In this document: piece after piece, positions 24,445 through 34,685 of the stretch
Layout: every line of letters begins with the position of its first letter
How positions within the stretch are numbered: position 1 is the stretch's first letter
Origin: Pseudomonadota bacterium
Lineage (GTDB): Bacteria > Pseudomonadota > Alphaproteobacteria > Acetobacterales > Acetobacteraceae
Direction: 5' to 3'
DNA: 37,452 nt
Assembly (NCBI GenBank): GCA_021816925.1
Contig: JAKAWQ010000038.1
Span: forward strand, 1 to 37,452
Translations under genes and position numbers: made by a program
Notes under the pieces: generated by a model
Seen by the model: only the letters and a program-made list of their open reading frames with translations
Told to the model about the DNA's origin: nothing
Database searches by the model: none

Positions 24445-25893
24445 TCACGCAAGCCTGCCCCGCAAGCTATCCGCGAGCGCGGACAGCGCATTGCCGAGCT
24501 GCCTCGCGGTTTCCGGCGGCGGCAGCGGTATCTTTAGGCTTTGCACACCTGTGGTTGGATCGCGCTCGATCCACGGATGCGCCGCGGCGTTGGGATCGTT
24601 GGCGGCCGTCAGAGCGGCAATAAACTGCGCGCCGACCTGTGCCAAGGCTTGCCACGGATCGGAACCTGTATCTAGCGGTGGCGCTCCGGTCCCATCAGCC
24701 CGCGCGATCGCCATCCCGCCGATGCCGACGTCGACATCCGCATTGGCATCTTCCATGGATCCGGCGCCATCGGCGGTGACGATATTTCTCACTTCCTCAG
24801 CCGACGTCACGGCGACACCCTCGCCCATGCTTCCAGTGACGTTTTCCACGTCCTTCATGAAGCGGTTGAGACGCGAACCGCCGAGCGAAATCTCGCTGCT
24901 GCCGCCGTCGAGAATTCCCGCTAACAGAGAGCGTTTAAACGCCAGCACCGAAAGTATGCCCTCCTCGATAGTGCCTTTTGAGACGAAATTGATGACCTGC
25001 ACCGGCCGTGTCTGGCCCAGGCGATAGATGCGCGCGATGCGCTGCTCGAGGATCGCCGGGTTCCACGGTAGGTCCATATTCACTACTGTCGAAGCATGCT
25101 GCAGATTGAGGCCTGTGCTGCCGGCATCGGTGGGCAGGAACACGCGGCAGGTGGGGTCGTCACGAAACCGCTCGACCAGCGCCGGTCGCTTGTCCGACGG
25201 CACGCCACCGTGGAAGCTGACATAGCCCAGCTCACGCGCTTCAAGGCGGCGGACGACGATGTCGTGGGTCCGCGTCCATTGCGAAAACACCACCGCCTTG
25301 GCCTCGGGCTCGGTGAACAATTCGTCGAACAAAGCCGCCAATTCGTCAGCCTTGACGCCATGGTCGGTTTCCTGGTCCAGCAGATAGGTGCTGTTGCATG
25401 ACATGCGCATGTTCTGTAGGGCGCAGGTCATCCGCCGCTGATCCTTGTCCGAAAGAAACCTGGTCTTGCGACAGCGTTGGACGATTCTCGCCACCACGTC
25501 AGCATTTTCCTGGTGGTAAAGCATCTGCATCTCGGTCATCGGCACCAGCAGGTTCTGGTCGGTCCGGCTGGGCAGTTGCCGCAGCACCTCGGATTTGCGC
25601 CGGCGGATCATGACCGGCGCCAGCGTTTGGCCAATCTTCTCAAGCCCTGTATAGCCAGTGACGCGCCCGGCTTCGTCCTTGACCTGATGCTCGTGCAGCA
25701 GCTTCCAGGTCGGTCCCAGCCGATGCTGATCGACAAACTGGACGATCGAGATCAGTTCTTCCAGCTTGTTTTCCAGGGGCGTTCCGGTCAGCACGATCGC
25801 GTAGGGGCTATCGATGCGTTTCAAGGCGCGCGCCGCGATGGTGTTCCAGTTTTTCACCCGTTGCGCTTCATCGACGATGACCAGTTCGGGCGC
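24445..25893 (-). CDS. SNF2 helicase, 3' part (DEAQ box and C-terminal helicase domain) after an in-frame TAG
   Basis: Directly after the TAG at 25894-25896, the same frame continues with APELVIVDEAQRVKNW (motif II), VLTGTPLENKLEELISIV (motif III), VFSQWTRTHDIVVRRL, DAGSTGLNLQHASTVVNM (motif V) and QRIARIYRLGQTRPVQVI (motif VI). About 80 C-terminal residues (from GIGGMAIARADG) have no known motif. The ATG at 25857 could start this part alone, but it would lack the ATP-binding motif I and so not function. It must be read with the upstream part. Confidence 0.85.
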   Translation of the reverse strand, partial: APELVIVDEAQRVKNWNTIAARALKRIDSPYAIVLTGTPLENKLEELISIVQFVDQHRLGPTWKLLHEHQVKDEAGRVTGYTGLEKIGQTLAPVMIRRRKSEVLRQLPSRTDQNLLVPMTEMQMLYHQENADVVARIVQRCRKTRFLSDKDQRRMTCALQNMRMSCNSTYLLDQETDHGVKADELAALFDELFTEPEAKAVVFSQWTRTHDIVVRRLEARELGYVSFHGGVPSDKRPALVERFRDDPTCRVFLPTDAGSTGLNLQHASTVVNMDLPWNPAILEQRIARIYRLGQTRPVQVINFVSKGTIEEGILSVLAFKRSLLAGILDGGSSEISLGGSRLNRFMKDVENVTGSMGEGVAVTSAEEVRNIVTADGAGSMEDANADVDVGIGGMAIARADGTGAPPLDTGSDPWQALAQVGAQFIAALTAANDPNAAAHPWIERDPTTGVQSLKIPLPPPETARQLGNALSALADSLRGRLA

Positions 25894-26937
25894 CTAGTCG
25901 GCGATCAGGTCGAGATCGGGCTTGAGTTTCTCGTAGTTTGTGATCTTGCAGAAATCGTCCAGGGCGTAGTCCTTCTGCCGCTGCGCCCGACCGCCGTTGA
26001 TGACGCGTGCCGCATTTTCACCCTGTCGCCCCGAGAAGCGCATGATCTCGCTTTGCCACTGGTATTTGAGCGAGGTCGGACAGATCACCAGCACTTTCGA
26101 GACGCCAAAATGCCGCGCCAGTATTTCCGTTGCGGCGATTGCCTGTATGGTCTTGCCCAGCCCCATATCGTCGCCGATCAGCGCTCGGCCGGCCCGCGCC
26201 GCGAACAGCGCGCCCTCGGCCTGATAGGGATAGATCGGCACCTTCAGAAGCGCCAGCAGATTGGGATCGGCAGCACCGCGCGGGAACAATTGCTCGAGCT
26301 TTGCGGCCCGCCGGTCCGCATCCCGCCTTCCCGCGAGAAAATCGAGCGCGTCGTCATAGGCGCGGAACTCGTGACCGGACTTCGACGCCATGGCCATGAA
26401 AGGCTCGAGGTCGCCAAAGCGCTCCTCCGGGAGCATGCCGTCCCGTTCGGCGTCGAACAAACAGGCGGCGGCCTCGCGCACCGCCGGCGGGCAATCCGTT
26501 CCGGCGCGAAAATGCACGCGGCGTTTGCCGTCATTGCGCAAATACAGCTCCGAGAACGCAGGCCGGTAGCCGCGCGCGAATGCCGCCCTGGCGCCGCACT
26601 TCTTCTCGAGGTAGGCGAGCGTGAATTCGATGTGCTTGCAGGTGCCCAATTCGCTGGTGGCATAATCGGGGCATGAGCAGAAATTGCCGCCTGGCCCCAG
26701 GCCTCGAATCGCCACGCGATAGCTGGACTTCGAAACAGGATTGCTGACCCTAAACTCGGAGAAAAACGGTTCGCTGCTCAGATTTTCAAGCCCGAAGGCC
26801 TGCTCGCGACCGAACTGGCGGCGCAAGCCGCGTTGCCAGTCCACCGGCGATAAATCGGCAGGCGCATGGGTGCGCGAGAGCTTGGATTCCTTGTTCGGCT
26901 TGGTCGCGGAATTCAGGTTTCGACGCTTGGATTTCAT
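25894..26937 (-). CDS. SWIM/SNF2 helicase, 5' part ending at an in-frame TAG
   Basis: From the ATG at 26937 this encodes 347 residues: a SWIM zinc finger (FCSCPDYATSELGTCKHIEF; Cys87, Cys89, Cys100, His102), then the first RecA-like lobe with LIGDDMGLGKTIQAIAATEI (Walker A) and LVICPTSLKYQWQSEI (motif Ia). It ends at TAG just before the DEAQ box. The residue expected there is often aromatic, so TGG to TAG is the simplest change. The full protein would be about 830 residues. Such helicases occur in phage-defence islands, and the neighbours agree. Confidence 0.85.
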   Translation of the reverse strand: MKSKRRNLNSATKPNKESKLSRTHAPADLSPVDWQRGLRRQFGREQAFGLENLSSEPFFSEFRVSNPVSKSSYRVAIRGLGPGGNFCSCPDYATSELGTCKHIEFTLAYLEKKCGARAAFARGYRPAFSELYLRNDGKRRVHFRAGTDCPPAVREAAACLFDAERDGMLPEERFGDLEPFMAMASKSGHEFRAYDDALDFLAGRRDADRRAAKLEQLFPRGAADPNLLALLKVPIYPYQAEGALFAARAGRALIGDDMGLGKTIQAIAATEILARHFGVSKVLVICPTSLKYQWQSEIMRFSGRQGENAARVINGGRAQRQKDYALDDFCKITNYEKLKPDLDLIAD

Positions 26938-27016
26938 CGAGGTATATTCCGTTCAGAATAGGTTTCTCGCGAGACGTTGATCTGGCAGCCCAAGGCAAAT
27001 TGCAGGGTTCCAGAGT

Positions 27017-27421
27017 TTACGGGCTATGCCAATCCTCAAGTCCGAGCCCGCCGACGCGAACGAACTCCCGCGCATTGTGCGTCACGATCTTGAGGCCTCG
27101 CCGCAAGGCACAAGCCGCAAGCAGCAAGTCATAGGCTCCTATGGGCGTACCCTGGCTATTCAGGCTTGCACGCAATTGCGCCGCCACACGGGCATCTTCG
27201 CGCTCGAACGGCAAGACGGAGATCGTAGTCAGAAGCATCCGCATGGCTTCCCGCACGCGCGGCGCAAGGTTGGGATTGCGCGCCAGCCCGTACTCGACCC
27301 CCATCTCCGTGATCACCGAAACGGCCAATTGCGGCGGCGCTTCCTGACGAAGTCGCGCCATCACGGCCTGTTCGCCGCACGCGAAGTCACTCAGCACATT
27401 GGTGTCGAGGAGATACTTCAC
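27017..27421 (-). CDS. vapC: PIN-domain toxin, VapC family
   Basis: A 134-residue ribonuclease toxin with the PIN fold: MKYLLDTNVLSD (first catalytic Asp), ISVITEMGVEYG-like second acidic position (Glu near residue 39-43), and GAYDLLLAACALRRGLKIVT with the third Asp, followed by THNAREF. These proteins cleave tRNA or rRNA when freed from their antitoxin. It overlaps the antitoxin gene by ATGA. It lies about 80 bp from the SNF2 gene, in the same direction. Confidence 0.93.
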   Translation of the reverse strand: MKYLLDTNVLSDFACGEQAVMARLRQEAPPQLAVSVITEMGVEYGLARNPNLAPRVREAMRMLLTTISVLPFEREDARVAAQLRASLNSQGTPIGAYDLLLAACALRRGLKIVTHNAREFVRVGGLGLEDWHSP

Positions 27422-27660
27422 GAAAAGGCATCTTCACGCGGTTGCAGCAATTCGCCGCGATACGATTCGAACGGCGGCGTGTCGGGAACGCCCTGCCACT
27501 CCAGAATCAGCGATGGCCACCCGGGACTGTCGAGTGTCTTCTTGTCCAGCCATTCGCGCAGCGCCTTGCGGATCAACCCGCTGCGCGTCTCGCCCAGCTT
27601 CTTGGCCGTTCGGTCCAATTCCTTGGCGGTTTGATCGTCGAGATAGAGGTTGAAGTTCAT
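27418..27660 (-). CDS. Ribbon-helix-helix antitoxin partner of VapC
   Basis: An 80-residue protein with an RHH fold at its N-terminus: strand MNFNLYLDDQTAKEL, helix DRTAKKLGETRSGLIRKALR, and a C-terminal Pro-rich toxin-binding tail (ending QPREDAFS). The ATG at 27660 begins the strand used for DNA reading. Its promoter carries a perfect palindrome (27679-27705), the usual autoregulation site. The stop overlaps the toxin start. Confidence 0.88.
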   Translation of the reverse strand: MNFNLYLDDQTAKELDRTAKKLGETRSGLIRKALREWLDKKTLDSPGWPSLILEWQGVPDTPPFESYRGELLQPREDAFS

Positions 27661-27678
27661 GAGAAACACCTGAGAGTC

Positions 27679-27705
27679 GGATATAACCTGTTGCAGGTTA
27701 TATCC
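27679..27705. promoter_or_regulatory. Perfect palindromic operator of the toxin-antitoxin pair
   Basis: GGATATAACCTG-TTG-CAGGTTATATCC has 12-bp perfect arms and lies 19 bp upstream of the antitoxin ATG. The GTTATAT part can serve as the -10 element, so binding of the antitoxin-toxin complex would occlude the promoter. Confidence 0.8.
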
Positions 27706-27844
27706 CGGAGCCAGCCTCTGCAAGGACAGATCTGTGAAAATCGGCGCGCGGTTCCGGCAGACGCTACCCGAAGCGCGCGCCTTTGATGCGAGGTGGGGCA
27801 GTGAAACGTGACTCCGTCGAAACGCGACCCGCGTAGGCTCGAAA

Positions 27845-27882
27845 AAAGACCGTCACACGATCGCCTCTACCCGACGGTCTTT
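27845..27882. terminator. Terminator-like hairpin
   Basis: AAAGACCGTC and GACGGTCTTT (27845-27854 and 27873-27882) are perfect 10-bp arms around an 18-base loop. The outer A/T runs allow use on either strand. It would separate the toxin-antitoxin promoter from the CRISPR side. Confidence 0.45.
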
Positions 27883-28151
27883 CCCCAATTCCACCAAGGC
27901 CTCCTGAAAAAGCCGTCGGAAACACCGGTAAATTTATTGGTTAGCAGTCGCCCATGAGGAGACGATCAAAGCCGATGCATTGAAAAATCAACGGTTCATC
28001 GAACGCCGGGATTCGATTGAAGATGGGGCGCCGATCATCAACCAAACTGCCTCTTACCCTCTATTTTTCCTACGCTATTCCCCTCCAGAACCCTTAAGGG
28101 TACCCGACACCCCTCACTCCCACTCGATTCTCTCAACGCATCGTAATGCGC

Positions 28152-28303
28152 TGATTTATCTGCGCAAATTATTTCCGATGACGGTCGAAACCCGACCATC
28201 GAGCCGTCAAAATTTTCACTCTTGATTTCAAAGGAAAAATCGCGCGATCCAAAATTTGCGCGGTTTCGACAACTATCGCCAACGATCGGTCAATTTTTCG
28301 CGT
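28152..28303. repeat. Diverged ~150-bp direct repeat, copy B
   Basis: It matches 24160-24312 with an offset of about 3.99 kb, without large gaps and in the same orientation. It lies about 145 bp from the CRISPR array and marks the other side of the SNF2/toxin-antitoxin segment. Its nature (mobile-element end, recombination site or intergenic repeat) is unknown. Confidence 0.65.
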
Positions 28304-28446
28304 TGTCGATCGCGGGAGCGCATTCTGCGCGAGGATGAAAAAAGACCGTCAGCATCTATAGCACAAGGCGTTCGCACTGGCGATGTCTGCATCCTTCTGA
28401 TCACACGCACTCGGCCCACAATCCTTGGCCCGGCTCCTCGTACGGC

Positions 28447-28602
28447 GCTTCAATGAGGCCGAGTTCCATCACACCTATGGCGCCCTTCTGGTCGCTTCAA
28501 TGAGGCCGAAGCGCGCGCGCCTCGGATGCCTTGGGTTTCTTGGGAATATATTGTGAGCCTCTCCAAGCTTCAATGAGGCCGAAGCGCGCGCGCCTCGGAT
28601 GC
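28447..28602 (-). CRISPR. Short CRISPR array: two full 36-bp repeats and one truncated repeat
   Basis: Identical repeats at 28494-28529 and 28567-28602 start GCTTCAATGAGGCCGAAG and end CGCCTCGGATGC on the plus strand; they flank a 37-bp spacer. A third copy at 28447-28462 keeps only the first 16 bases, separated by about 31 bases. Read on the minus strand, the repeat ends in ATTGAAGC, a known type of 3' handle, so transcription runs leftward from a leader next to cas2, and the truncated copy is the old, leader-distal end. The repeat has an internal GAGGC/GCCTC stem. Confidence 0.88.
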
Positions 28603-28869
28603 AGCTAACCTACAAGCCCTTGGATACCAAGGCAATCTCGCCACGTTTTCGACCGGTGGCCCCGAACGACCAGCGAAGTCTGCAAAATTCTACATGACAT
28701 CGTATCTACCATGTCAAAGAGCTTCACGATTCCAACAATCTACCGAGATTCGAGCGGGTGCGGGATTCCGCGCAGCACGTCGCCGCTCGAAAGCATACAG
28801 CGGGTACAAAACACTTCAATCAGGGCCGCTCGTCTTTGTCGGAATCGCGGGCGACCTTACAGGATTTTG
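28603..28869 (-). other. Probable CRISPR leader
   Basis: The 267 bp between cas2 and the first repeat hold no gene on either strand that I would accept. Position next to the newest repeat makes it the leader. I see no additional repeat copy in it. Confidence 0.5.
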
Positions 28870-29163
28870 CTATACGACAGTAGCTCGGCGTTCCATTTTC
28901 GAGAACGTTTTGCCGATGCTCTCCATGGCCAACTCGATCTTCTCAGCCGGTCCGACGTCAATCAGGAGGACGTGGTCCTCGCCATTCTTCACCAACTCGC
29001 GCAGTCGCGCCTCGAGCTCGGCGCGGCAACGTTGCGAGAGACGACACTGGAAAACGGAAAGCTGTATCCATTCGCCGTACCCATGCATGGCTTTGAACAC
29101 GCGCCGCCAGCGCTTTTGGTCGGAGATGTCGTAAGTCACGATGAAGAGGCGTTCGTCGGCCAT
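28870..29163 (-). CDS. cas2: CRISPR-associated endonuclease Cas2
   Basis: A 97-residue ferredoxin-fold protein that forms the spacer-integration complex with Cas1. It has the Cas2 opening RLFIVTYDISDQKRWRRVFK with the conserved Asp, then EWIQLSVFQCRLSQRCRAEL and HVLLIDVGPAEKIELAMESI. I use the ATG at 29163; a GTG at 29178 overlapping the cas4-cas1 stop would add five residues. It ends with TAG, a second example of amber as a real stop. Last gene before the array. Confidence 0.92.
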   Translation of the reverse strand: MADERLFIVTYDISDQKRWRRVFKAMHGYGEWIQLSVFQCRLSQRCRAELEARLRELVKNGEDHVLLIDVGPAEKIELAMESIGKTFSKMERRATVV

Positions 29164-29174
29164 AGGGCGAGTAC

Positions 29175-30914
29175 TCACCGCGGCAAATAGTGAGGATAGG
29201 TCGGCAACTCTCCCAAGAGAAACCGGGACAGCAACCGCGTCTGAACCAACAGCATGCGGCGCATGCTCACCTGATAGCCGAAGACAGGATGCGTCGTCTC
29301 CTGGGAGAGACGACGCTCGAACGCCTCGACAAAGCGGCGACGCCCAGCTTGCGTGAGCGCCGTCCCCGTGACCGCCACGACGAAATCATTCTGCCCGACC
29401 TCGCCGGTATTGACCGCCGACAGCACGACTGAATCGGCAATGATCGCGCGGAACGGCTCCATGAGATCGAGCGCCAGCGCCGGGCGGCCATAGCGCGGCG
29501 CATGATAAAAACCCCGGTAGGGATCGAGCCCTACCGATGCCAATGCGATCGTCAAATGGCGGGTCAGCATCGCATAAGCGAGCGACAGCATGGCGTTGAT
29601 CGGATCGGTCGGCCTCCGGCGATTGCGCGCCTCGAAGCGGAATGGCGCCAGTTCGCCAGCGCCTTGTTTGTCCTCAGGCGACTTCAATAGACCTGCGAAA
29701 GCGCGGAAATAAACGGCGGCCGCGTCTCCTTCGACGCCGAGCAGTTGCGTCAGTGTCGCCACACCGTCCGCGGATTTGCGCGCGGCCCCAAGCCGGTCGA
29801 GCGCTGCCTGCCGCTCCTCCGGCGGCCCGCGCCAATTCCGGCGCAGGATCGTCCGTTGGTTCGTGATCTTCGCCGCGACCAGCTCCTTTGCGAACCGCAG
29901 GCATGCGGCCTCGTCGAAGCTCAAGCGGTATTGCGCCGTGCGGATCTCGACATTGCGGTGACCAATGCCGTGGGCAACACCGCGAAACCAGCCGCTGTGG
30001 CTGTGAAAGGTCACCGGAATCTCGCGATCAAGCAGCGCCGCGAGCGCCGGCGTGGTGATCGATACATTGCCGTAGAGCGCCACATCCGAAATATCGATGA
30101 AGCGCACCTGCGCTTCGCCTTTCTCCTCGTCGGTGATCTTGAGTGTTTCGCCCTCCTTGCCGATCCGGGCGTGCTGGGATTGCACAATCAGCGGGAGTGC
30201 CTCGTCCGGCGGAACGGCGATCGTCCGCAGCGCGAGCGGCGAGCCCGACAGAGAGCGAACGTCATCCGGTAGGCACACTGTCACGAGCGCGCAGCGCGGG
30301 CATTTCGGACTGTCCTTGAGCGGCGGCGGGATGCGGCTTTGCGAGACTGTCAACCGCAGCTCGCTGACGGCGGTGCGCGCCGCAGTCCGCAAGCCGTCAT
30401 CCAGCGTAATGCGCACACGCTCCCGGCCCTCGGCATAATAGATGGCGCCGTCCTCGACGCGGTAGCCATGCTCCTCGAGCAGCAACGCCTGGAGGCAGAT
30501 CTGGATGCGCTCCGGCTCATAGACGCCCTGCGCGACATGCGGGCGCTTGCCCCGCTTGTAATCGACGGGCGTCACGATGCCGTCGTCGGCTTCGGCGATG
30601 TCGAGCTTGGCGATGACGCCCAAGGTGGTCGAGGAAAGCGTCAGCGACCGGCTGACGACCTTCTCGCTCGCCAGCGCTTCACCGGTCTCCAGCGCCTCAG
30701 GCGCCGGGAGCGGCGCGCTGGGACGATCGACGCGTGCATGAACGCGATTGCATTCGACCGTATCGCCCGTCTCGGCCCATTCGCCCTGCGTCCACATGAG
30801 ATAGGCGAGCCTGGGACAATAGACGAACTCGTTCACCATCCGCGCCGGAATGAGCGGGGTATCGCCGCTGACAGGCAAGGCTGGAAGGTGAAATTCGAGC
30901 TGGTTGTCGGTCAT
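29175..30914 (-). CDS. cas4-cas1: Cas4-Cas1 fusion, CRISPR adaptation protein
   Basis: A 579-residue fusion. Residues 1-215 are Cas4: MVNEFVYCPRLAYLMW (first cysteine), the nuclease strand VTPVDYKRGK, and CPRCALVTVC (cluster cysteines). Residues 230-579 are Cas1: VALYGNVSITTPALAALL, the metal-site Glu in the AMLSLAYAML region, and FYHAPRYGRPALALDLMEPF with the conserved His and Asp. Fused Cas4-Cas1 is typical of the type I-U (I-G) systems known from Geobacter, where it selects PAM-containing spacers. It overlaps cas2 and follows csb2 by 25 bp. Confidence 0.95.
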   Translation of the reverse strand: MTDNQLEFHLPALPVSGDTPLIPARMVNEFVYCPRLAYLMWTQGEWAETGDTVECNRVHARVDRPSAPLPAPEALETGEALASEKVVSRSLTLSSTTLGVIAKLDIAEADDGIVTPVDYKRGKRPHVAQGVYEPERIQICLQALLLEEHGYRVEDGAIYYAEGRERVRITLDDGLRTAARTAVSELRLTVSQSRIPPPLKDSPKCPRCALVTVCLPDDVRSLSGSPLALRTIAVPPDEALPLIVQSQHARIGKEGETLKITDEEKGEAQVRFIDISDVALYGNVSITTPALAALLDREIPVTFHSHSGWFRGVAHGIGHRNVEIRTAQYRLSFDEAACLRFAKELVAAKITNQRTILRRNWRGPPEERQAALDRLGAARKSADGVATLTQLLGVEGDAAAVYFRAFAGLLKSPEDKQGAGELAPFRFEARNRRRPTDPINAMLSLAYAMLTRHLTIALASVGLDPYRGFYHAPRYGRPALALDLMEPFRAIIADSVVLSAVNTGEVGQNDFVVAVTGTALTQAGRRRFVEAFERRLSQETTHPVFGYQVSMRRMLLVQTRLLSRFLLGELPTYPHYLPR

Positions 30915-30939
30915 CGCGCTCGCCCCAGAAATCGGTCCC

Positions 30940-33123
30940 TTATCTGGCAGTTACGAACAGGCCGCCCCCGAAATGGCGATCACGACCAAGCAGCATCGGC
31001 CCCGCTGCTGCACAGTGAAACCTGAGCTTTGCAAGGCCGAATAGTCCAGCACCCGGCTTTGTAAAGATCTCCGCGATCTCGACCTGCGGTCGCGGAAGTC
31101 CGGCGCGTCGGCATTCGGCGAGAAGATCGTCTTCAACCGCCGCAGCCGCATCGTTTAGTCTGGCGTGCCGCGTCACGCGGTAAGGTGTCAGGCTCTCCCA
31201 TGTCTGTGATGGCGCGAGCAGCGGATCGTCGGATAGGTCCGGAGCACTGGGGACAAGAGCGAGCTTCCCGGCTGTGCCGGCGAGCAATTCTCGGAAATCC
31301 TCAAGTGTCTCTTCGAGTGTGCGAAGATGCTCGCGCTCACTGGGCAAGGCTCCGCGACGTTCGAGAATATGTGGCGCAACGATAAGAAGTCGCTTTCTTG
31401 GTGCATCGAATGCGAAAGCAAGATGCTCGTGCCGGCCTGAACGCGATGGCGCCCCGTCAGCCGCATGACCAGTGAAGAATGCCGGCAGCGTCGCGCGCGG
31501 TCCCATATTCTCCTGCACACGCGCCATGACGGCGCGGCGCAAGGTGCGCGTGAGCCCAAGCGGCTCGGCCTGATCCGTCAGCCCATCCATGATGGCGAAG
31601 GCAAAGATGCCGTCCGTGCGGCGGACCGGCGCCATCTGGCCAAGCCCCAGATAACGGCCGTCGCCGATCAGAAGCGGGCCCGTTATCGGACGTGAAAAGC
31701 CGACCTCAACATGCCAGAGTCGCTCCTTGATAAAGCGAGTCCCCTTCGCGAAGGCTTCCGCGCGCAGGCCCTTGCCTTCGAACGGTTCGCGCTGCACTCG
31801 GATCGTCTGCACCGGCGTGTCGATGTCCGCGTGACGCAGCGCCTGTCGCACGGCCCATTCCGCTGCCGCGTGCTCGCGCAGACGTTCGGCGCCGCCCTTC
31901 GCCTCTTCGCATATCCGGCGAGGATCGATGCGCCGGCGCGCGGCGCGCTCGGGCAGCGCGGCTGGCGTGACGGTCCGCCAAAGGCGTGCCGCGTCTTCGA
32001 TGCCATAATGCGCGAGCATCGTAGGATCGCCTGCGGGAACGAGTTCCGCGTCATCATCCGAAACTTCGCCGGTTTCAGGATCGGCAACCGCAGGTCCGGA
32101 GAATGCCCATGCGATATCACCCGTTGCAATCGGGCAGTCCGGCGGCACGGCAACGAGCACGCGTCGGATCGAGCGTTCCGTTTGGGCATGGCCGATAGAC
32201 GGTAGCGGCGCGATGCGGATGCGGCGCGCCTTGTCGGCTTCCCGTGAATCGCGGCCGATAAAGATTTTGTCGGCCAAGGCTTCCCGTTTTGGATCGTCCC
32301 GTCGCCATGCCGAAGCTTTCAGCCGCTTCACGGCCAAATCCCTGACCTTTTCCGTCAGCGTAACGGCGCACTCAAGGGGCTGCGGCACGAAACCATCGGC
32401 GTTCCTGATCTCGAAGAGAAGAAATGCAGATGGGCTATTGTATCGAACTTGCCTGAAGTCTGGCTTCGGTGCTTGCGCAAAAAGTAGACTGGTCTTCTTG
32501 CCCGCTCCGATTGTCCTGAACCGCCGGCGCATCGATTTGAAACGTTCCGTCAAACTCGCCAGCGAACCGGGGCGAGGACAGGAAAGCTCTGTGCCGCTGC
32601 CCCCTCGGTTGGGACGCCACGGAACGCCACCATTCGCGCGAAGGCGAGCGTCTGCTTCGTCGACAACCTCTCCAGTCGCCCAGGCCATGTCGACGCCGCG
32701 GCCCAATTGATAAAGGTTGTCGGCTATCTCGGAGATCGCGCGCGCATGGCGCTCGGCGTCCGCATCTGGCTCGAACGTCCAGGCGTAGAGCAGCGGCTGG
32801 GCAGTATCGAAAGTATAGGCGCGAACGGCCTTGGAGGCACGGATTTCGCCGATCCGCTTCGGATCGCCACCCATCGCATCGAGATCATTGTTGGGAACGA
32901 AGTTCCTGAACAGCTGCCCCTTGAAGGCCGACGGCGCCGCGATCAGCGGCGCATCCAGGCTTTCGAGCCATTCGAACGCTGCTACTTCGTGCTGCGATAG
33001 GTTTCCCCCCCGCGCGGCGCCTGCGACCAGCGCCTGAAACAGGCGGGCGGGCGATGGCGGCCATTCGCCGCTGCCGTGATAGCGGCCGTCATGAAAGCGG
33101 ATGGAGATAAGAAGGCCAGGCAT
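30940..33123 (-). CDS. csb2: Csb2 (GSU0054 family, Cas5-Cas6-type protein)
   Basis: A 727-residue type I-U effector protein. The N-terminus ISIRFHDGRYHGSGEWPPSP is the Csb2 signature (Cas5-like RAMP strand), and the C-terminus ends in a Gly-rich segment LLGRDRHFGGGLF of Cas6-like type. In this subtype it both processes crRNA and binds its 5' handle. It is longer than some family members but shows no break. It follows csb1 by three bases and precedes cas4-cas1. Confidence 0.9.
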   Translation of the reverse strand: MPGLLISIRFHDGRYHGSGEWPPSPARLFQALVAGAARGGNLSQHEVAAFEWLESLDAPLIAAPSAFKGQLFRNFVPNNDLDAMGGDPKRIGEIRASKAVRAYTFDTAQPLLYAWTFEPDADAERHARAISEIADNLYQLGRGVDMAWATGEVVDEADARLRANGGVPWRPNRGGSGTELSCPRPGSLASLTERFKSMRRRFRTIGAGKKTSLLFAQAPKPDFRQVRYNSPSAFLLFEIRNADGFVPQPLECAVTLTEKVRDLAVKRLKASAWRRDDPKREALADKIFIGRDSREADKARRIRIAPLPSIGHAQTERSIRRVLVAVPPDCPIATGDIAWAFSGPAVADPETGEVSDDDAELVPAGDPTMLAHYGIEDAARLWRTVTPAALPERAARRRIDPRRICEEAKGGAERLREHAAAEWAVRQALRHADIDTPVQTIRVQREPFEGKGLRAEAFAKGTRFIKERLWHVEVGFSRPITGPLLIGDGRYLGLGQMAPVRRTDGIFAFAIMDGLTDQAEPLGLTRTLRRAVMARVQENMGPRATLPAFFTGHAADGAPSRSGRHEHLAFAFDAPRKRLLIVAPHILERRGALPSEREHLRTLEETLEDFRELLAGTAGKLALVPSAPDLSDDPLLAPSQTWESLTPYRVTRHARLNDAAAAVEDDLLAECRRAGLPRPQVEIAEIFTKPGAGLFGLAKLRFHCAAAGPMLLGRDRHFGGGLFVTAR

Positions 33124-33126
33124 GGA

Positions 33127-34685
<1,559 letters not shown>

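Larger units (their letters stand above)
27706..28446. other. Gene-free stretch between toxin-antitoxin and CRISPR array
   Basis: No convincing gene lies here; a possible frame at 27980-28225 has no ribosome site. The stretch holds a terminator-like hairpin (27845-27882), a 12-bp palindrome ACCCTTAAGGGT (28091-28102), repeat copy B (28152-28303) and a second occurrence of GAAAAAAGACCGTCA (28337-28351, also 27841-27855). It is more AT-rich than the left part of the window. Confidence 0.5.

Noticed and set aside
28091-28102. Palindrome ACCCTTAAGGGT as an operator
   Set aside because: It is not placed upstream of any supported gene and may be chance.
24160-28303. Composite transposon
   Set aside because: No transposase, terminal inverted repeats or target duplication could be found; the flanking copies are too diverged to be recent insertion-sequence ends.
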